From assembly GCA_002309615.1 (NCBI GenBank), contig DBXT01000037.1, positions 62,001 to 126,000 on the forward strand: a DNA stretch of 64,000 nt. Reading direction: 5' to 3'. Under the pieces are notes generated by a model. It searched no databases and was not told the DNA's origin. It saw only the letters and a list, made by a program, of their open reading frames with translations. The DNA is from Bacteroidales bacterium UBA1205. Its GTDB lineage: Bacteria > Bacteroidota > Bacteroidia > Bacteroidales > WCHB1-69. This document shows positions 1 to 8,516 of this stretch, piece by piece. Each line of letters begins with the position of its first letter. Position 1 is the first letter of the stretch. The position numbers and the translations under genes were made by a program.

Positions 1-607
1 CTTCCGACATCAATACCGTCAATCGCATAGTTTGCTTGGTATCTGCAAACAATGTTGCATTCACAAACACGAACAGAGTATCGCCGGCTTCATTCCACAC
101 GGGTGCTATCTGCAGCCCTTGCTCGGCTGGCTTTCGTGGCATATCTCCCAATATAGTCTTCCAATTGGGTCTGGACTGTCCGTAACTATCATTAATACGT
201 GTACGATTGAATACAGCTCTGGGCATCATGCTGATTTCAAAATCTGTTGCATACTGATTGCCGGCAGCGGTTCGGAAATCACTGATAAAACCTTTATCAC
301 AAAAATCAAAATCAGGGTCAGGTTCTACATAATTCTTTACTCCTGCATGCAATGCCAAAAGGACCAAAGTATCTTTCATTGCAAGTTTGATTTTTGCAAG
401 GTCATCATGTCCTTGCGGGCAATTAGAGCATAAATGTCCTGTATATTCTTCTACCAATATTTTTTGCAAGGCATGGTCTATTACTTCAAATTGAGGTGTA
501 TCCACGCTTATCAAGGCCTTGGGATGTTCCACCTTATATGGTTTTTCTATTTTATCACAAGCTACCAGCACAAAAACGGCAGCTATCCATATCGCTATTT
601 TTTTCAT
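1..607 (-). CDS. Omp28-like outer-membrane lipoprotein, C-terminus outside window
   Basis: The reading frame starts at the ATG complementary to 605-607 and stays open to the left edge, giving about 202 residues. The start is followed by a lipoprotein signal ending in lipobox LVAC, with lipidated Cys17, so the mature protein should be membrane anchored. A CSNC motif (Cys60-Cys63) in a GHLCSNCPQG context matches the thioredoxin-fold region of Omp28-related Bacteroidota proteins. It is the last visible gene of an operon with the DUF6029 protein (25 bp upstream) and a TlpA-like thioredoxin. The family is known from Porphyromonas Omp28, whose function is poorly defined. A role in thiol chemistry is inferred from the CxxC and the thioredoxin neighbour. 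Confidence 0.8.
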   Translation of the reverse strand, partial: MKKIAIWIAAVFVLVACDKIEKPYKVEHPKALISVDTPQFEVIDHALQKILVEEYTGHLCSNCPQGHDDLAKIKLAMKDTLVLLALHAGVKNYVEPDPDFDFCDKGFISDFRTAAGNQYATDFEISMMPRAVFNRTRINDSYGQSRPNWKTILGDMPRKPAEQGLQIAPVWNEAGDTLFVFVNATLFADTKQTMRLTVLMSE

Positions 608-632
608 TTATTTTTAATCATTTATTATCATA

Positions 633-2285
633 CTAAAACGATGTTACAACCGACAAACCGGCTCCATACGATGCCGGCACGGCACGGCATACACCTCCTA
701 CACACAATATACCTTCATATTGTTTACCGAAATTAAGGGTAACCTTAGTCGTTTTATACACAAACGAACCCGACACCATATAATAATGCACTCTTTTTTG
801 AGGATTATGATTTCCGTAATTCCAGCGGTCAAGCACAGAGATAAACCAATGCGGGGCTATGGTGTATTCCAATTGTGCATAAGCCCAACTCCCGTTATGT
901 TCTTTGGCATACATGTGCTGTAATTCCAAACGCAAAGCGTGTTTATTATTGATTTTATAGGTCAAATCGGCTATTACTGTATGTGAGTTCACATTCGGCT
1001 CGCCCACATGCCCTTCTATGACAGCTTGGTTATATATAAGATAAACATACGACAAGGCCAATTTCCACGATTTGGTGAATTTACGACTTATTTCTATATT
1101 CAAATCCTGATAATACAGGTCCCCGAAAGCAAAAAACTTGGAGGTATAGCCGTCGGTTCCCGCTACGTCACCACTTTCAACAGCTTCTTCCACCAATTCT
1201 TGTTTGATGCCGTGCATACGGGAATAATTAATCATGATATCGGTACCATATTTTCCGCCTATTTTCGTCTTTTTAGGAATTTGATAATTCACTTGTGCCT
1301 GAATGCCTATTTGTCCGAGAGGTTGCGAAGCATATGGAAACATTGAAGGCAAAGCATAGGTATGCTCCCGAGTGATGGTGGGAACATAATTTATCATATT
1401 GTTGTTAAGCACCACATTGCGTTTGGTACGATAGTCCATATTGTCGGTGCGCAAAGCGGTGACATACACTCCCAAACCTTTCATGGCATACGAAGCCGTA
1501 ACAAACAAAGCATGACCGTTTTTGTATATCATTCTATTAAGGGAATTAGGATCATTAAATTTTTGGGCAAATTCGGCATTCAAATTAAAATCTTTATAAC
1601 CGAAATTCAAACGTGTTGCCCATGCGGCTACATTTTGCGGCAAGTTATAATCCACGTCATTATCCTTTTCAAATTTAGATACAAAACTACCTCCTATTCC
1701 CAGACGGAAACCGCTATTTTTGATTTTATCTATCATTTCCGTAAAAGAGATATCCATATCTCCCCCGCGAATTTCTCCTTCTTTTGTAAACAAATTTCGT
1801 TGAGTACCCCATATGCCCACAAGCCTGATGCCTTTGTATGGTTTACCCACCACCTTTATTCCGTTGGTTGCGTTATCAAATCCCAAATTACGATTCTCAT
1901 ACGAACGATATACCAATCCATTGCCGAACTGTTCATAAAAACTACCGACCACCACCTCGAAATAATCGTGATTATATCCTGCATAATAATGAGGAATGCC
2001 ATGACCTTTATAGTTGATTTTTTCAAAATCTATCAAAGGATATTGATAAAATTCGTAACGAAAACCGGCAGAAAACCCGCCATTGCTATAGTTGATATTC
2101 AAAAAAGCATTGGCTCTTACTTTGTTATCTATAGTATCGGCACTGATGAGCGTATCGGGAATATAATACTGCCCATCCAATTGAAAATTACCTGTGATGA
2201 CGCTATTTTTCAAAAAATTATTTTGTGCCCATATCGATGATATCAGCACACAAAATAGCAACACCAATATATTTTTATTAAACAT
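633..2285 (-). CDS. DUF6029 family outer-membrane protein
   Basis: A 550-residue protein starting at the ATG at 2283-2285. The frame extends 28 codons further upstream, but that part overlaps the thioredoxin gene and lacks signal-peptide character. From the chosen start there is a clear signal peptide ending in SIWAQ. The N-terminal half (for example the FYEQFGNGLVYRSYENRNLG stretch, about residues 115-135) resembles DUF6029 proteins of Bacteroidota. The rest alternates short aromatic strands and turns, as expected for a beta-barrel. It lies 5 bp downstream of the TlpA-like gene and 25 bp before the Omp28-like gene. No biochemical function is known for the family; the barrel assignment is inference. 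Confidence 0.8.
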   Translation of the reverse strand: MFNKNILVLLFCVLISSIWAQNNFLKNSVITGNFQLDGQYYIPDTLISADTIDNKVRANAFLNINYSNGGFSAGFRYEFYQYPLIDFEKINYKGHGIPHYYAGYNHDYFEVVVGSFYEQFGNGLVYRSYENRNLGFDNATNGIKVVGKPYKGIRLVGIWGTQRNLFTKEGEIRGGDMDISFTEMIDKIKNSGFRLGIGGSFVSKFEKDNDVDYNLPQNVAAWATRLNFGYKDFNLNAEFAQKFNDPNSLNRMIYKNGHALFVTASYAMKGLGVYVTALRTDNMDYRTKRNVVLNNNMINYVPTITREHTYALPSMFPYASQPLGQIGIQAQVNYQIPKKTKIGGKYGTDIMINYSRMHGIKQELVEEAVESGDVAGTDGYTSKFFAFGDLYYQDLNIEISRKFTKSWKLALSYVYLIYNQAVIEGHVGEPNVNSHTVIADLTYKINNKHALRLELQHMYAKEHNGSWAYAQLEYTIAPHWFISVLDRWNYGNHNPQKRVHYYMVSGSFVYKTTKVTLNFGKQYEGILCVGGVCRAVPASYGAGLSVVTSF

Positions 2286-2290
2286 ACGGT

Positions 2291-2806
2291 CTATTTTGCA
2301 GATAAAATTTGTTTTACCACTTCTATATATTCTTGTTCTACGCCCGGAGCATACGAAGCATGTTGCCACACGATATTACCCTCTCCATCCAAAACAAAGG
2401 TGTGAGGAATATCTCCGACATTCATGGCACGCTTAAAATCCGAATTTTCATCCAATAAAAACTCATAATCCCATCCCTGCCCTTTTACTAAAGGAGCCAC
2501 TCTTGAACTGGAACGCGTATCGTCTATTGATACGGCATAAATTTTTACTCCTGTTTCTTCTTGCCAATCTTCATATTCATCCGATATATTCTTCAATTCT
2601 GCCATGCACGGCTTGCACCAAGTGGCAAAAAAACAAATTATCACAGGCTTTCCGTCATTTTTAATATCTTTTGTATTAAACACATTTCCGTCTAATGTTT
2701 TAACATCTACCGACGGCAAAGGGATTACTCTTTTGGACAAATTTTCTTGACTCATGGCGCTTACGCCTATACATACTGCCAATAATATACTTAGTAACTG
2801 TTTCAT
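2291..2806 (-). CDS. TlpA-like thioredoxin (thiol:disulfide oxidoreductase)
   Basis: A 171-residue exported thioredoxin-fold protein. A signal peptide covers roughly residues 1-19 (ending SAMSQ), so it should act in the periplasm. The active site is FFATWCKPC with redox cysteines Cys64 and Cys67. The following region (VYAVSIDD-like strand, then IPHTFVLDGEGNIVW with the cis-Pro loop) fits the TlpA/ResA/AhpC-TSA group. It heads the minus-strand operon with DUF6029 and Omp28-like genes and has a TAnnTTTG promoter 50 bp upstream of its ATG. The likely role is reduction or isomerisation of envelope disulfides; the CxxC-bearing Omp28-like protein of the same operon is a plausible but unproven partner. 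Confidence 0.88.
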   Translation of the reverse strand: MKQLLSILLAVCIGVSAMSQENLSKRVIPLPSVDVKTLDGNVFNTKDIKNDGKPVIICFFATWCKPCMAELKNISDEYEDWQEETGVKIYAVSIDDTRSSSRVAPLVKGQGWDYEFLLDENSDFKRAMNVGDIPHTFVLDGEGNIVWQHASYAPGVEQEYIEVVKQILSAK

Positions 2807-2855
2807 ATTTTATTTCTTTTATTTAGTGTTTTCGTTTGAATACTATTCCAATTGA

Positions 2856-2863
2856 CAAAGGTA
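2856..2863 (-). promoter_or_regulatory. -7 promoter element for the TlpA-like operon
   Basis: TACCTTTG on the minus strand matches Bacteroidota TAnnTTTG, preceded by a T-rich run and TG. It lies about 50 bp upstream of the thioredoxin start. No clear -33 TTG was resolved. Confidence 0.6.
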
Positions 2864-3131
2864 CAAAAAATATTAATACCTTTTAAAGAATTATATGCAA
2901 AATACCCGCCAAGCTCATGATTTTTTATCATATTATTTTATAACAGCATAAAAAATATGTTTAAAGCACTCTCTCCTCATCACCCTACGGCTGATTTATT
3001 CCAATGAAGTATTTGATAATAAAAAAAAGTATATTCTTTTAATAATAAATTTTTTATCACTGACAATAAGTTATTTATACACTAATTTTATCTTTTTCAT
3101 CTAAATACCATTTTATTTAAAAAAAAAGTGG

Positions 3132-3139
3132 TAATTTTG
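3132..3139 (+). promoter_or_regulatory. Candidate -7 promoter element for tnaA
   Basis: TAATTTTG matches TAnnTTTG and is the only match on the plus strand between the divergent promoter and tnaA. It would give a leader of about 230 nt, unusually long compared with the 30-60 nt typical of other promoters in this window. The -33 region is just T-rich. Confidence 0.45.
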
Positions 3140-3167
3140 AAACAAGTATTTAAACACGAATTAACGA

Positions 3168-3212
3168 ATGAGAAAATTTGCGAACATAAAAGAGAGAGAT
3201 CCTTATATTTAG
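3168..3212 (+). CDS. Candidate 14-codon leader ORF upstream of tnaA
   Basis: An ATG-initiated ORF encodes MRKFANIKERDPYI and ends in TAG. It begins about 29 nt after the candidate tnaA -7 element, a spacing typical of real starts in this genome. In Escherichia coli tnaA is controlled by the TnaC leader peptide, but TnaC carries a critical tryptophan and this peptide has none. It could be a regulatory uORF of another kind or a chance ORF; the evidence is position only. Confidence 0.25.
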   Translation: MRKFANIKERDPYI

Positions 3213-3373
3213 CGTTTTAGTGCTGAATAAAGATAACTGATTTTTATTTCGCAAAAAACACTAAACCCTAAATAATGCATACAAATTCATCCTTTTGAAT
3301 TCACAAAAATCAATTGTAAAACACTTTTTTTGACAAAAAAAATATTAACAAAAAAATATAAAAGAGAACAATT

Positions 3374-4750
3374 ATGGAATTACCCTTTGCTGAAGCGTGG
3401 AAAATAAAAATGGTAGAACCTATTAAGAAATCCACTAGAGAAGAAAGAGAAAAATGGCTTGCAGAAGCCTATAACAACATTTTCATGTTAAAATCGGAAC
3501 AAGTCTATATAGACCTTCTTACCGATTCCGGTACCGGAGCTATGAGTGACCGTCAATGGAGTGCCATGATGATGGGAGATGAAAGTTATGGCGGTGCCCG
3601 TAGTTTTTTTCACATGAAAAACACCATCACAGAGCTCACGGGCTTTAATTATGTAATCCCTACCCACCAAGGACGTGCTGCTGAAAACGTTTTGTTTTCT
3701 TATTTGATTAAACCGGGTATGGTTGTCCCCGGCAATGCACATTTTGACACTACCAAAGGTCATATAGAAAGTCGTAAAGCATTCGCCATTGACGTCACCA
3801 TTCCTGAAGCTAAAGACACCCAGTTGGAACTTCCTTTCAAAGGCAATGTAAGCCTTGAATTACTTGAAAAAGTGCTCATAGAAAATCAAGGAAAAGTTCC
3901 GTTTATGGTGCTTACCGTTACCAACAACACCGTCGGAGGCCAGCCTGTAAGCATGAAAAACATACGCGAAACCGCTGAACTTTGCCATAAATATGGTATT
4001 CCAGTAAATATGGACAGCGCTCGTTTTATTGAAAATGCTTACTTTATCAAAACTCGTGAAGAAGGATATGCCGACAAAAGCATACGCGAAATTGTTAAAG
4101 AGATGTTCAGTTATGTAGATTGCATGACTATGAGTGCCAAAAAAGACGGTTTGGTGAATATGGGCGGCTTTATAGCTACCAATAAAAAAGATTGGTACGA
4201 AGGTGCAAAATTATTCTGCATTCCTTTTGAAGGTTTTCTTACTTACGGCGGTATGAACGGCCGCGATATGGATGCTCTGGCTGTAGGTTTACAAGAAAAT
4301 TGTGAATTTGAAATGGTAGAAACCCGTATTAAACAAGTACAATACTTAGCTTCCAAATTGGATGAATACGGAATACCTTATCAACGTCCTGCAGGCGGTC
4401 ACGCCATATTTGTTGATGCAGACAAAATATTGACCAACATTCCCAAAGAAGAATTCCCTGCACAAACATTAACTTGCGAACTTTATTTGGAAGCAGGCAT
4501 TCGCGCTTGTGAAATAGGTTATGTATTAGCAGACCGTGACCCTGTAACCCGCCAAAATCGTTTCAATGGTTTGGATTTTGTTCGTTTATGCATTCCTCGT
4601 CGTGTATATACCAACAATCACATGGATGTGATAGCCGCTGCCTTGAAAAATGTTTACGACCGCAGAAACACTATCACCCGTGGTTTGGAAATTACATGGG
4701 AAGCCGAACTGATGAGACATTTTACCTGCCAATTTAAACGGTTGAAATAA
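3374..4750 (+). CDS. tnaA: Tryptophanase (L-tryptophan indole-lyase)
   Basis: A 458-residue PLP enzyme that cleaves tryptophan to indole, pyruvate and ammonia. The PLP lysine is Lys257 in MSAKKDG, and Asp214 in MDSARF is in the cofactor-binding region. Tryptophanase and tyrosine phenol-lyase are close relatives. Here the motif is FDTT (Asp125) rather than FTTT, and the C-terminal motif is RHFT (His449) rather than RFFT, both favouring tryptophanase. The sequence closely resembles Bacteroides tryptophanases as I recall them. It is a single-gene unit with a long leader upstream and an intrinsic terminator just downstream; no tryptophan permease is adjacent. Catabolic use of tryptophan and indole production are inferred. 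Confidence 0.95.
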   Translation: MELPFAEAWKIKMVEPIKKSTREEREKWLAEAYNNIFMLKSEQVYIDLLTDSGTGAMSDRQWSAMMMGDESYGGARSFFHMKNTITELTGFNYVIPTHQGRAAENVLFSYLIKPGMVVPGNAHFDTTKGHIESRKAFAIDVTIPEAKDTQLELPFKGNVSLELLEKVLIENQGKVPFMVLTVTNNTVGGQPVSMKNIRETAELCHKYGIPVNMDSARFIENAYFIKTREEGYADKSIREIVKEMFSYVDCMTMSAKKDGLVNMGGFIATNKKDWYEGAKLFCIPFEGFLTYGGMNGRDMDALAVGLQENCEFEMVETRIKQVQYLASKLDEYGIPYQRPAGGHAIFVDADKILTNIPKEEFPAQTLTCELYLEAGIRACEIGYVLADRDPVTRQNRFNGLDFVRLCIPRRVYTNNHMDVIAAALKNVYDRRNTITRGLEITWEAELMRHFTCQFKRLK

Positions 4751-4772
4751 ACATCATCATATGTTAAAATTA

Positions 4773-4798
4773 AGAGGACTTGATGTCCTCTTTTTTTT
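4773..4798 (+). terminator. Intrinsic terminator of tnaA
   Basis: Stem AGAGGAC / GTCCTCT with a 5-nt loop (4773-4791), followed by a run of T. It starts 23 bp after the tnaA stop. Confidence 0.85.
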
Positions 4799-4924
4799 AG
4801 ACCCTTTCGAAAAAAAAAATGAACAAATGAATGCGAAGGTGCACAGGCAGGAAAGCATTCCGCTTGTTTTCTGCAAATACATATAAAAAATTATTTATTT
4901 TCAACATTATATGAAAAAAAATGC

Positions 4925-4932
4925 TACATTTG
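4925..4932 (+). promoter_or_regulatory. -7 promoter element for the pseudouridine synthase gene
   Basis: TACATTTG within the extended context A-run, TGC, TAnnTTTG, CA, lying 81 bp upstream of the ATG at 5014. Confidence 0.65.
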
Positions 4933-5013
4933 CACTCTCAAAATAGTTCTATAATATTTTTATTAAAATAATCATTTTCAAACTGTTGTCGCTGAGACAA
5001 ACAAACAATAATA

Positions 5014-6312
5014 ATGGAATCAAATAAAAATTACGGCAAAAATCGTCGCAGTGAAGCATTCGTAAGTAAAAACAGAAAGAATGCTCGTTCAAAAGATAAT
5101 AGAGAAAGAAAACACGTTTCACATGCTCAATCGGATAGTGAAAACCACAAAAAAGATGCTTTTAAATCATTTTTTACCGAGAAATTGGGCTTTCTAAAAA
5201 AATCGTCACCGACCAACGCTTCGCGTAGTAATCGCAGAAAAGACCATTTTGATGTTGACAACCAAAATTTTGAACAATATCAAGATAAACGTAGCGATTA
5301 CAGAGAAGACAACATTCGTAAAAACGATAAATACGCAAAGCGTGAAGGCTATAAACGACGCAAAAAACAAGACGACCGTCACCGCGAATACAACACCTCT
5401 CGTAACAGCCGCTTTGATAACGATAACTACGATGAAAATCGTTCCGGCAGAACACGTACAAGAGGTCATTATGATAAAAACATGGGCAAAACACCCGGCC
5501 AGCGTTCGGAAATTTTAGAAGGAATCATCAATCACCGCCGTAAAGAAGGTCGCGAAAGTGCTCGCAAACCCAAAATTTTGTCCTTGGAATGGAATGAAGA
5601 AAGAGGTCCCATCCGCTTGAACAAATACATTTCCAACAGCGGCATATGCTCACGCAGAGAGGCTGACGACTTGATAGTTGCCGGTGCAATAAAAGTGAAC
5701 GGTGTTGTGGTAACGGAATTGGGCACCAAAGTAATGCCTACCGATGAAGTACGTTACGAGGATAAAATATTGCAAAGAGAGAAACCCGTTTATCTATTGC
5801 TCAACAAACCTAAGGATTTTATCACCACCACAGAAGACGAACGCGACCGCAACAGTGTAATGTCATTAATAGAAGGTGCGTGCGAAGAAAGAATCTATCC
5901 CGTTGGCCGCTTAGACAGAAACACCACAGGGCTTTTGCTTTTCACCAATGACGGGGAGATGACCAAGAAATTAACTCACCCGAAATTCGAAATCAAAAAA
6001 ATATACCAAGTGGATTTGGACAAGGACATGTCTTTGGCCGATTTTGAAACATTGCGTAATGGTATAGAACTCTACGACGGCTTTATCCAACCTGACGAAT
6101 TGGAATTTGTAGACAACCAACATAACGTATTGGGTATCACCCTGCATTCAGGCAAAAATCGTATAGTTCGCCGTATGTTCGGACATTTAGGGTATGAAGT
6201 TGTAAAATTGGACAGAGTATATTATGCCGGTCTTACTAAGAAAGACCTGCCTAGAGGTCAATATCGTTTTTTGACCAAAGCGGAAATAAATATGCTTAAA
6301 ATGACCTTATAA
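5014..6312 (+). CDS. RsuA/RluB/E/F-family rRNA pseudouridine synthase with long basic N-terminal tail
   Basis: A 432-residue protein. Residues 1 to about 195 are low complexity, rich in Lys, Arg, Asp, Asn and Ser, and probably disordered. An S4 RNA-binding domain follows from about residue 200 (RLNKYISNSGICSRREAD). The catalytic domain has the signature GRLDRNTTGLLLF with catalytic Asp301. The C-terminal part with SGKNRIVRRMF is typical of the family, which isomerises uridines in 23S or 16S rRNA. Bacterial RluB is usually about 250-300 residues without this tail. The specific target (23S position) cannot be assigned from sequence. It is a monocistronic gene with its own promoter, converging on the Nudix gene. 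Confidence 0.88.
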   Translation: MESNKNYGKNRRSEAFVSKNRKNARSKDNRERKHVSHAQSDSENHKKDAFKSFFTEKLGFLKKSSPTNASRSNRRKDHFDVDNQNFEQYQDKRSDYREDNIRKNDKYAKREGYKRRKKQDDRHREYNTSRNSRFDNDNYDENRSGRTRTRGHYDKNMGKTPGQRSEILEGIINHRRKEGRESARKPKILSLEWNEERGPIRLNKYISNSGICSRREADDLIVAGAIKVNGVVVTELGTKVMPTDEVRYEDKILQREKPVYLLLNKPKDFITTTEDERDRNSVMSLIEGACEERIYPVGRLDRNTTGLLLFTNDGEMTKKLTHPKFEIKKIYQVDLDKDMSLADFETLRNGIELYDGFIQPDELEFVDNQHNVLGITLHSGKNRIVRRMFGHLGYEVVKLDRVYYAGLTKKDLPRGQYRFLTKAEINMLKMTL

Positions 6313-6316
6313 TCGT

Positions 6317-6850
6317 TTACTTTTTGATGGAAGATTGCAGACCTTGAATCAAGGTTCGTACCGAATTCAATCCCAAATCATTTAACACCACTTTTTCTAC
6401 CGGCATAAAACAATAATCGGCAACATCATCATGCGCCTTTAAGGAGGAAAAATCGTTCACCTTGCACACAAACACCATATCTATGGTAAAATAGGTCAAG
6501 CCTTTATATTCATAGGTATTCGGTAAAGAGGTACAATAACTGACAGACTGTACATCTAAATTCAATTCTTCCTTTACTTCACGCACCACGCAATGTTCTG
6601 CCGTTTCTTCTATATTGATAAAACCGCCGGGCAAATCCAAAGTCCCTTTTGCCGGTTGGTGTTTGCGTATGGTAAACAATAATTCTTGCTTTTCGTTGTA
6701 AATAAGTGCTATAGTTGCTCCTGCAGCATTGACATACATTTTTTTGCCGCAGCTCAAACAAGTATGGGAATTTACATTATCCCATATAAAATTTTTACTA
6801 CCGCAAAAAGGGCAAAATTGCAACACTATAGAAGGATGAGTAGATTTCAT
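6317..6850 (-). CDS. Nudix hydrolase with N-terminal zinc ribbon
   Basis: A 177-residue protein. Two CxxC pairs near the N-terminus (CPFCGSKNF and CLSCGKK) form a zinc ribbon, as in NudC-like and related Nudix proteins. The Nudix box begins GGFINIEETAEH and continues to REVKEEL, retaining the metal-binding Arg-Glu and Glu-Glu pairs. It presumably hydrolyses a nucleoside-diphosphate-linked substrate, but the exact compound cannot be inferred. It is the last gene of the minus-strand bamD-to-recN operon, starting 1 bp after the recN stop, so co-translation is likely. Confidence 0.85.
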   Translation of the reverse strand: MKSTHPSIVLQFCPFCGSKNFIWDNVNSHTCLSCGKKMYVNAAGATIALIYNEKQELLFTIRKHQPAKGTLDLPGGFINIEETAEHCVVREVKEELNLDVQSVSYCTSLPNTYEYKGLTYFTIDMVFVCKVNDFSSLKAHDDVADYCFMPVEKVVLNDLGLNSVRTLIQGLQSSIKK

Positions 6851-6851
6851 A

Positions 6852-8504
6852 TCAATTTTCCAATAAATTTTTGGCAGTTTGTATTGCTGCCGAACTCACA
6901 TTTTCATCACTTATCATTTTCGCCAATTCTTCCACTCTTTCTTGATGTGTAAGCGGTTTTATTTGGGTAACGGTGCTGTCTGTTGTGCTATATTTATATA
7001 TTAACATTTGCCTGTCTGCTTTGGCAGCCACCTGTGGGAGATGTGTAATACTTATCACTTGACAATAAGCGGATATTTGTTTCATCATTGCCCCCATTTT
7101 TGCAGACACCTCTCCTGATACTCCGGAATCTATTTCATCAAAAATAATAGTCGGAAGCACATTTTTACTAATTATCAACGATTTAATAGCTAACATCAGT
7201 CTGGACAATTCTCCTCCGGAAGCAATTTTAGCCACTTCCTGCAATTCCATCCCCTTGTTTACATTGAACATAAACACGGGGTTATCTTTGCCTGTTGACG
7301 ATAACTCATCGGTTGTATGCATTAGTATACGTACTTGTGCATCAGGCATGTTTAATGTTTTTAGCCTTTGCTCCAACATACGCTCTATATCGGGCAATAC
7401 TTTTTTTCTTCGTTCCGAAACAGCACATGCCATGGTGGTCAACTCGGCATATTTTTCGGCAATAGCCTGCTTTAGTCTATTTTCGTTTATTTCGTTATCT
7501 ACTATATGTTCCATTTGCGCGTTCAAACGCTTATACACGGCTATCAGTTCTGCTTCATCGGCTACATGATGCTTTTGCTCCAAACGATACAACACGTCTA
7601 AACGAGCCGTCATACGTTCTATTTCCTGCGGATTGTTCTGAATATTGGCAAGCATACGCTTAAGTTCATATGCGATATCTTCCATATCCACCAACTGGGA
7701 TTGCATACGCTTGTTCATCTCCGCATATTGCTCTTGAAAACGACTCACCTCTGCCATGCTTTGCTTCACCTCCCGCATCAAAGACAAAATATTGATAGGC
7801 GACAAAGATTCTATTAAATTGACGCTTTTGCTTAATTCCTGCTCTATTTGCTGAGCATGCTGCATAAGGGGTAAATTTTCTTCCAATTCGGCTTGTTCTC
7901 CCTGACGCAAATGGGCGTTATCCAATTCTGTAATCAAAAATTCTATATACGACCTGTCGAAACTTTGCGATGCCGTTTGCATGGCATGATAATCCGCCTG
8001 TAATTGTTTCCATTGGGTATATAGTTGCCTATATTGCGATAATTCTTTATCCAACTGAGCATATTGATCTACTATCAACAATTGAAAATTTTTATCCTGC
8101 AACAATAAATTGCTATGTTGGGAATGTATATCCGCCAATTGAGATGTCAATTGTCGTAAAACATTGGCATTCACCGGTGTATCATTGACAAAAGCCCTGG
8201 ATTTGCCTTGAGGTGTGATTTCTCTTCTGATAATACATTGAGGAGAATAATCCAAATCCGTAGCTTCAAACCATGATTCCATATGGTATGCCTCTATATC
8301 AAAAACAGCCTCAACTATGGTCTTTTTACTTTTATCTTTCAACACCGAGGTATCACAACGCTGCCCCATCAATAAAGACAAGGCACCGATAAACATAGAT
8401 TTTCCGGCTCCGGTTTCGCCCGTAATAGCGGTAAAACCGTCAGATAAATCCACAGAAAGATGTTCTATGAGGGTATAATTTTCAATACGAATATGCTGTA
8501 TCAT
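6852..8504 (-). CDS. recN: DNA repair protein RecN
   Basis: A 550-residue SMC-like ATPase of recombinational double-strand-break repair. Walker A is GETGAGKS (residues 29-36). Long Gln/Glu/Leu-rich coiled-coil segments fill the middle. The C-terminal head has the ABC signature region IASGGELSRLMLAIK, followed by Walker B with IIFDEIDSGVSG. The length matches the family. It lies 12 bp downstream of the PorD-like gene and 1 bp upstream of the Nudix gene, in the conserved Bacteroidota order coaBC-DUF4835-recN. Confidence 0.95.
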   Translation of the reverse strand: MIQHIRIENYTLIEHLSVDLSDGFTAITGETGAGKSMFIGALSLLMGQRCDTSVLKDKSKKTIVEAVFDIEAYHMESWFEATDLDYSPQCIIRREITPQGKSRAFVNDTPVNANVLRQLTSQLADIHSQHSNLLLQDKNFQLLIVDQYAQLDKELSQYRQLYTQWKQLQADYHAMQTASQSFDRSYIEFLITELDNAHLRQGEQAELEENLPLMQHAQQIEQELSKSVNLIESLSPINILSLMREVKQSMAEVSRFQEQYAEMNKRMQSQLVDMEDIAYELKRMLANIQNNPQEIERMTARLDVLYRLEQKHHVADEAELIAVYKRLNAQMEHIVDNEINENRLKQAIAEKYAELTTMACAVSERRKKVLPDIERMLEQRLKTLNMPDAQVRILMHTTDELSSTGKDNPVFMFNVNKGMELQEVAKIASGGELSRLMLAIKSLIISKNVLPTIIFDEIDSGVSGEVSAKMGAMMKQISAYCQVISITHLPQVAAKADRQMLIYKYSTTDSTVTQIKPLTHQERVEELAKMISDENVSSAAIQTAKNLLEN

Positions 8505-8516
8505 ACGTTAAACTTA

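Larger units (their letters stand above)
2864..3373. other. Long AT-rich intergenic region, tnaA leader
   Basis: The gap between the thioredoxin and tnaA starts is 567 bp (2807-3373). It holds the divergent minus-strand promoter at 2856-2863, a plus-strand TAnnTTTG element at 3132-3139 and a 14-codon ORF at 3168-3212. The rest is A/T-rich with poly-A and poly-T tracts and no recognisable gene, repeat array or stable hairpin. Confidence 0.6.

Noticed and set aside
1362..2240. 292-codon plus-strand ORF
   Set aside because: It lies antisense to the DUF6029 gene, which has signal peptide and family motifs. The antisense protein has no recognisable domain and appears to be a shadow.
3168..3212. 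True tnaC leader peptide
   Set aside because: No tryptophan codon and no similarity to TnaC; kept only as a low-confidence candidate uORF.
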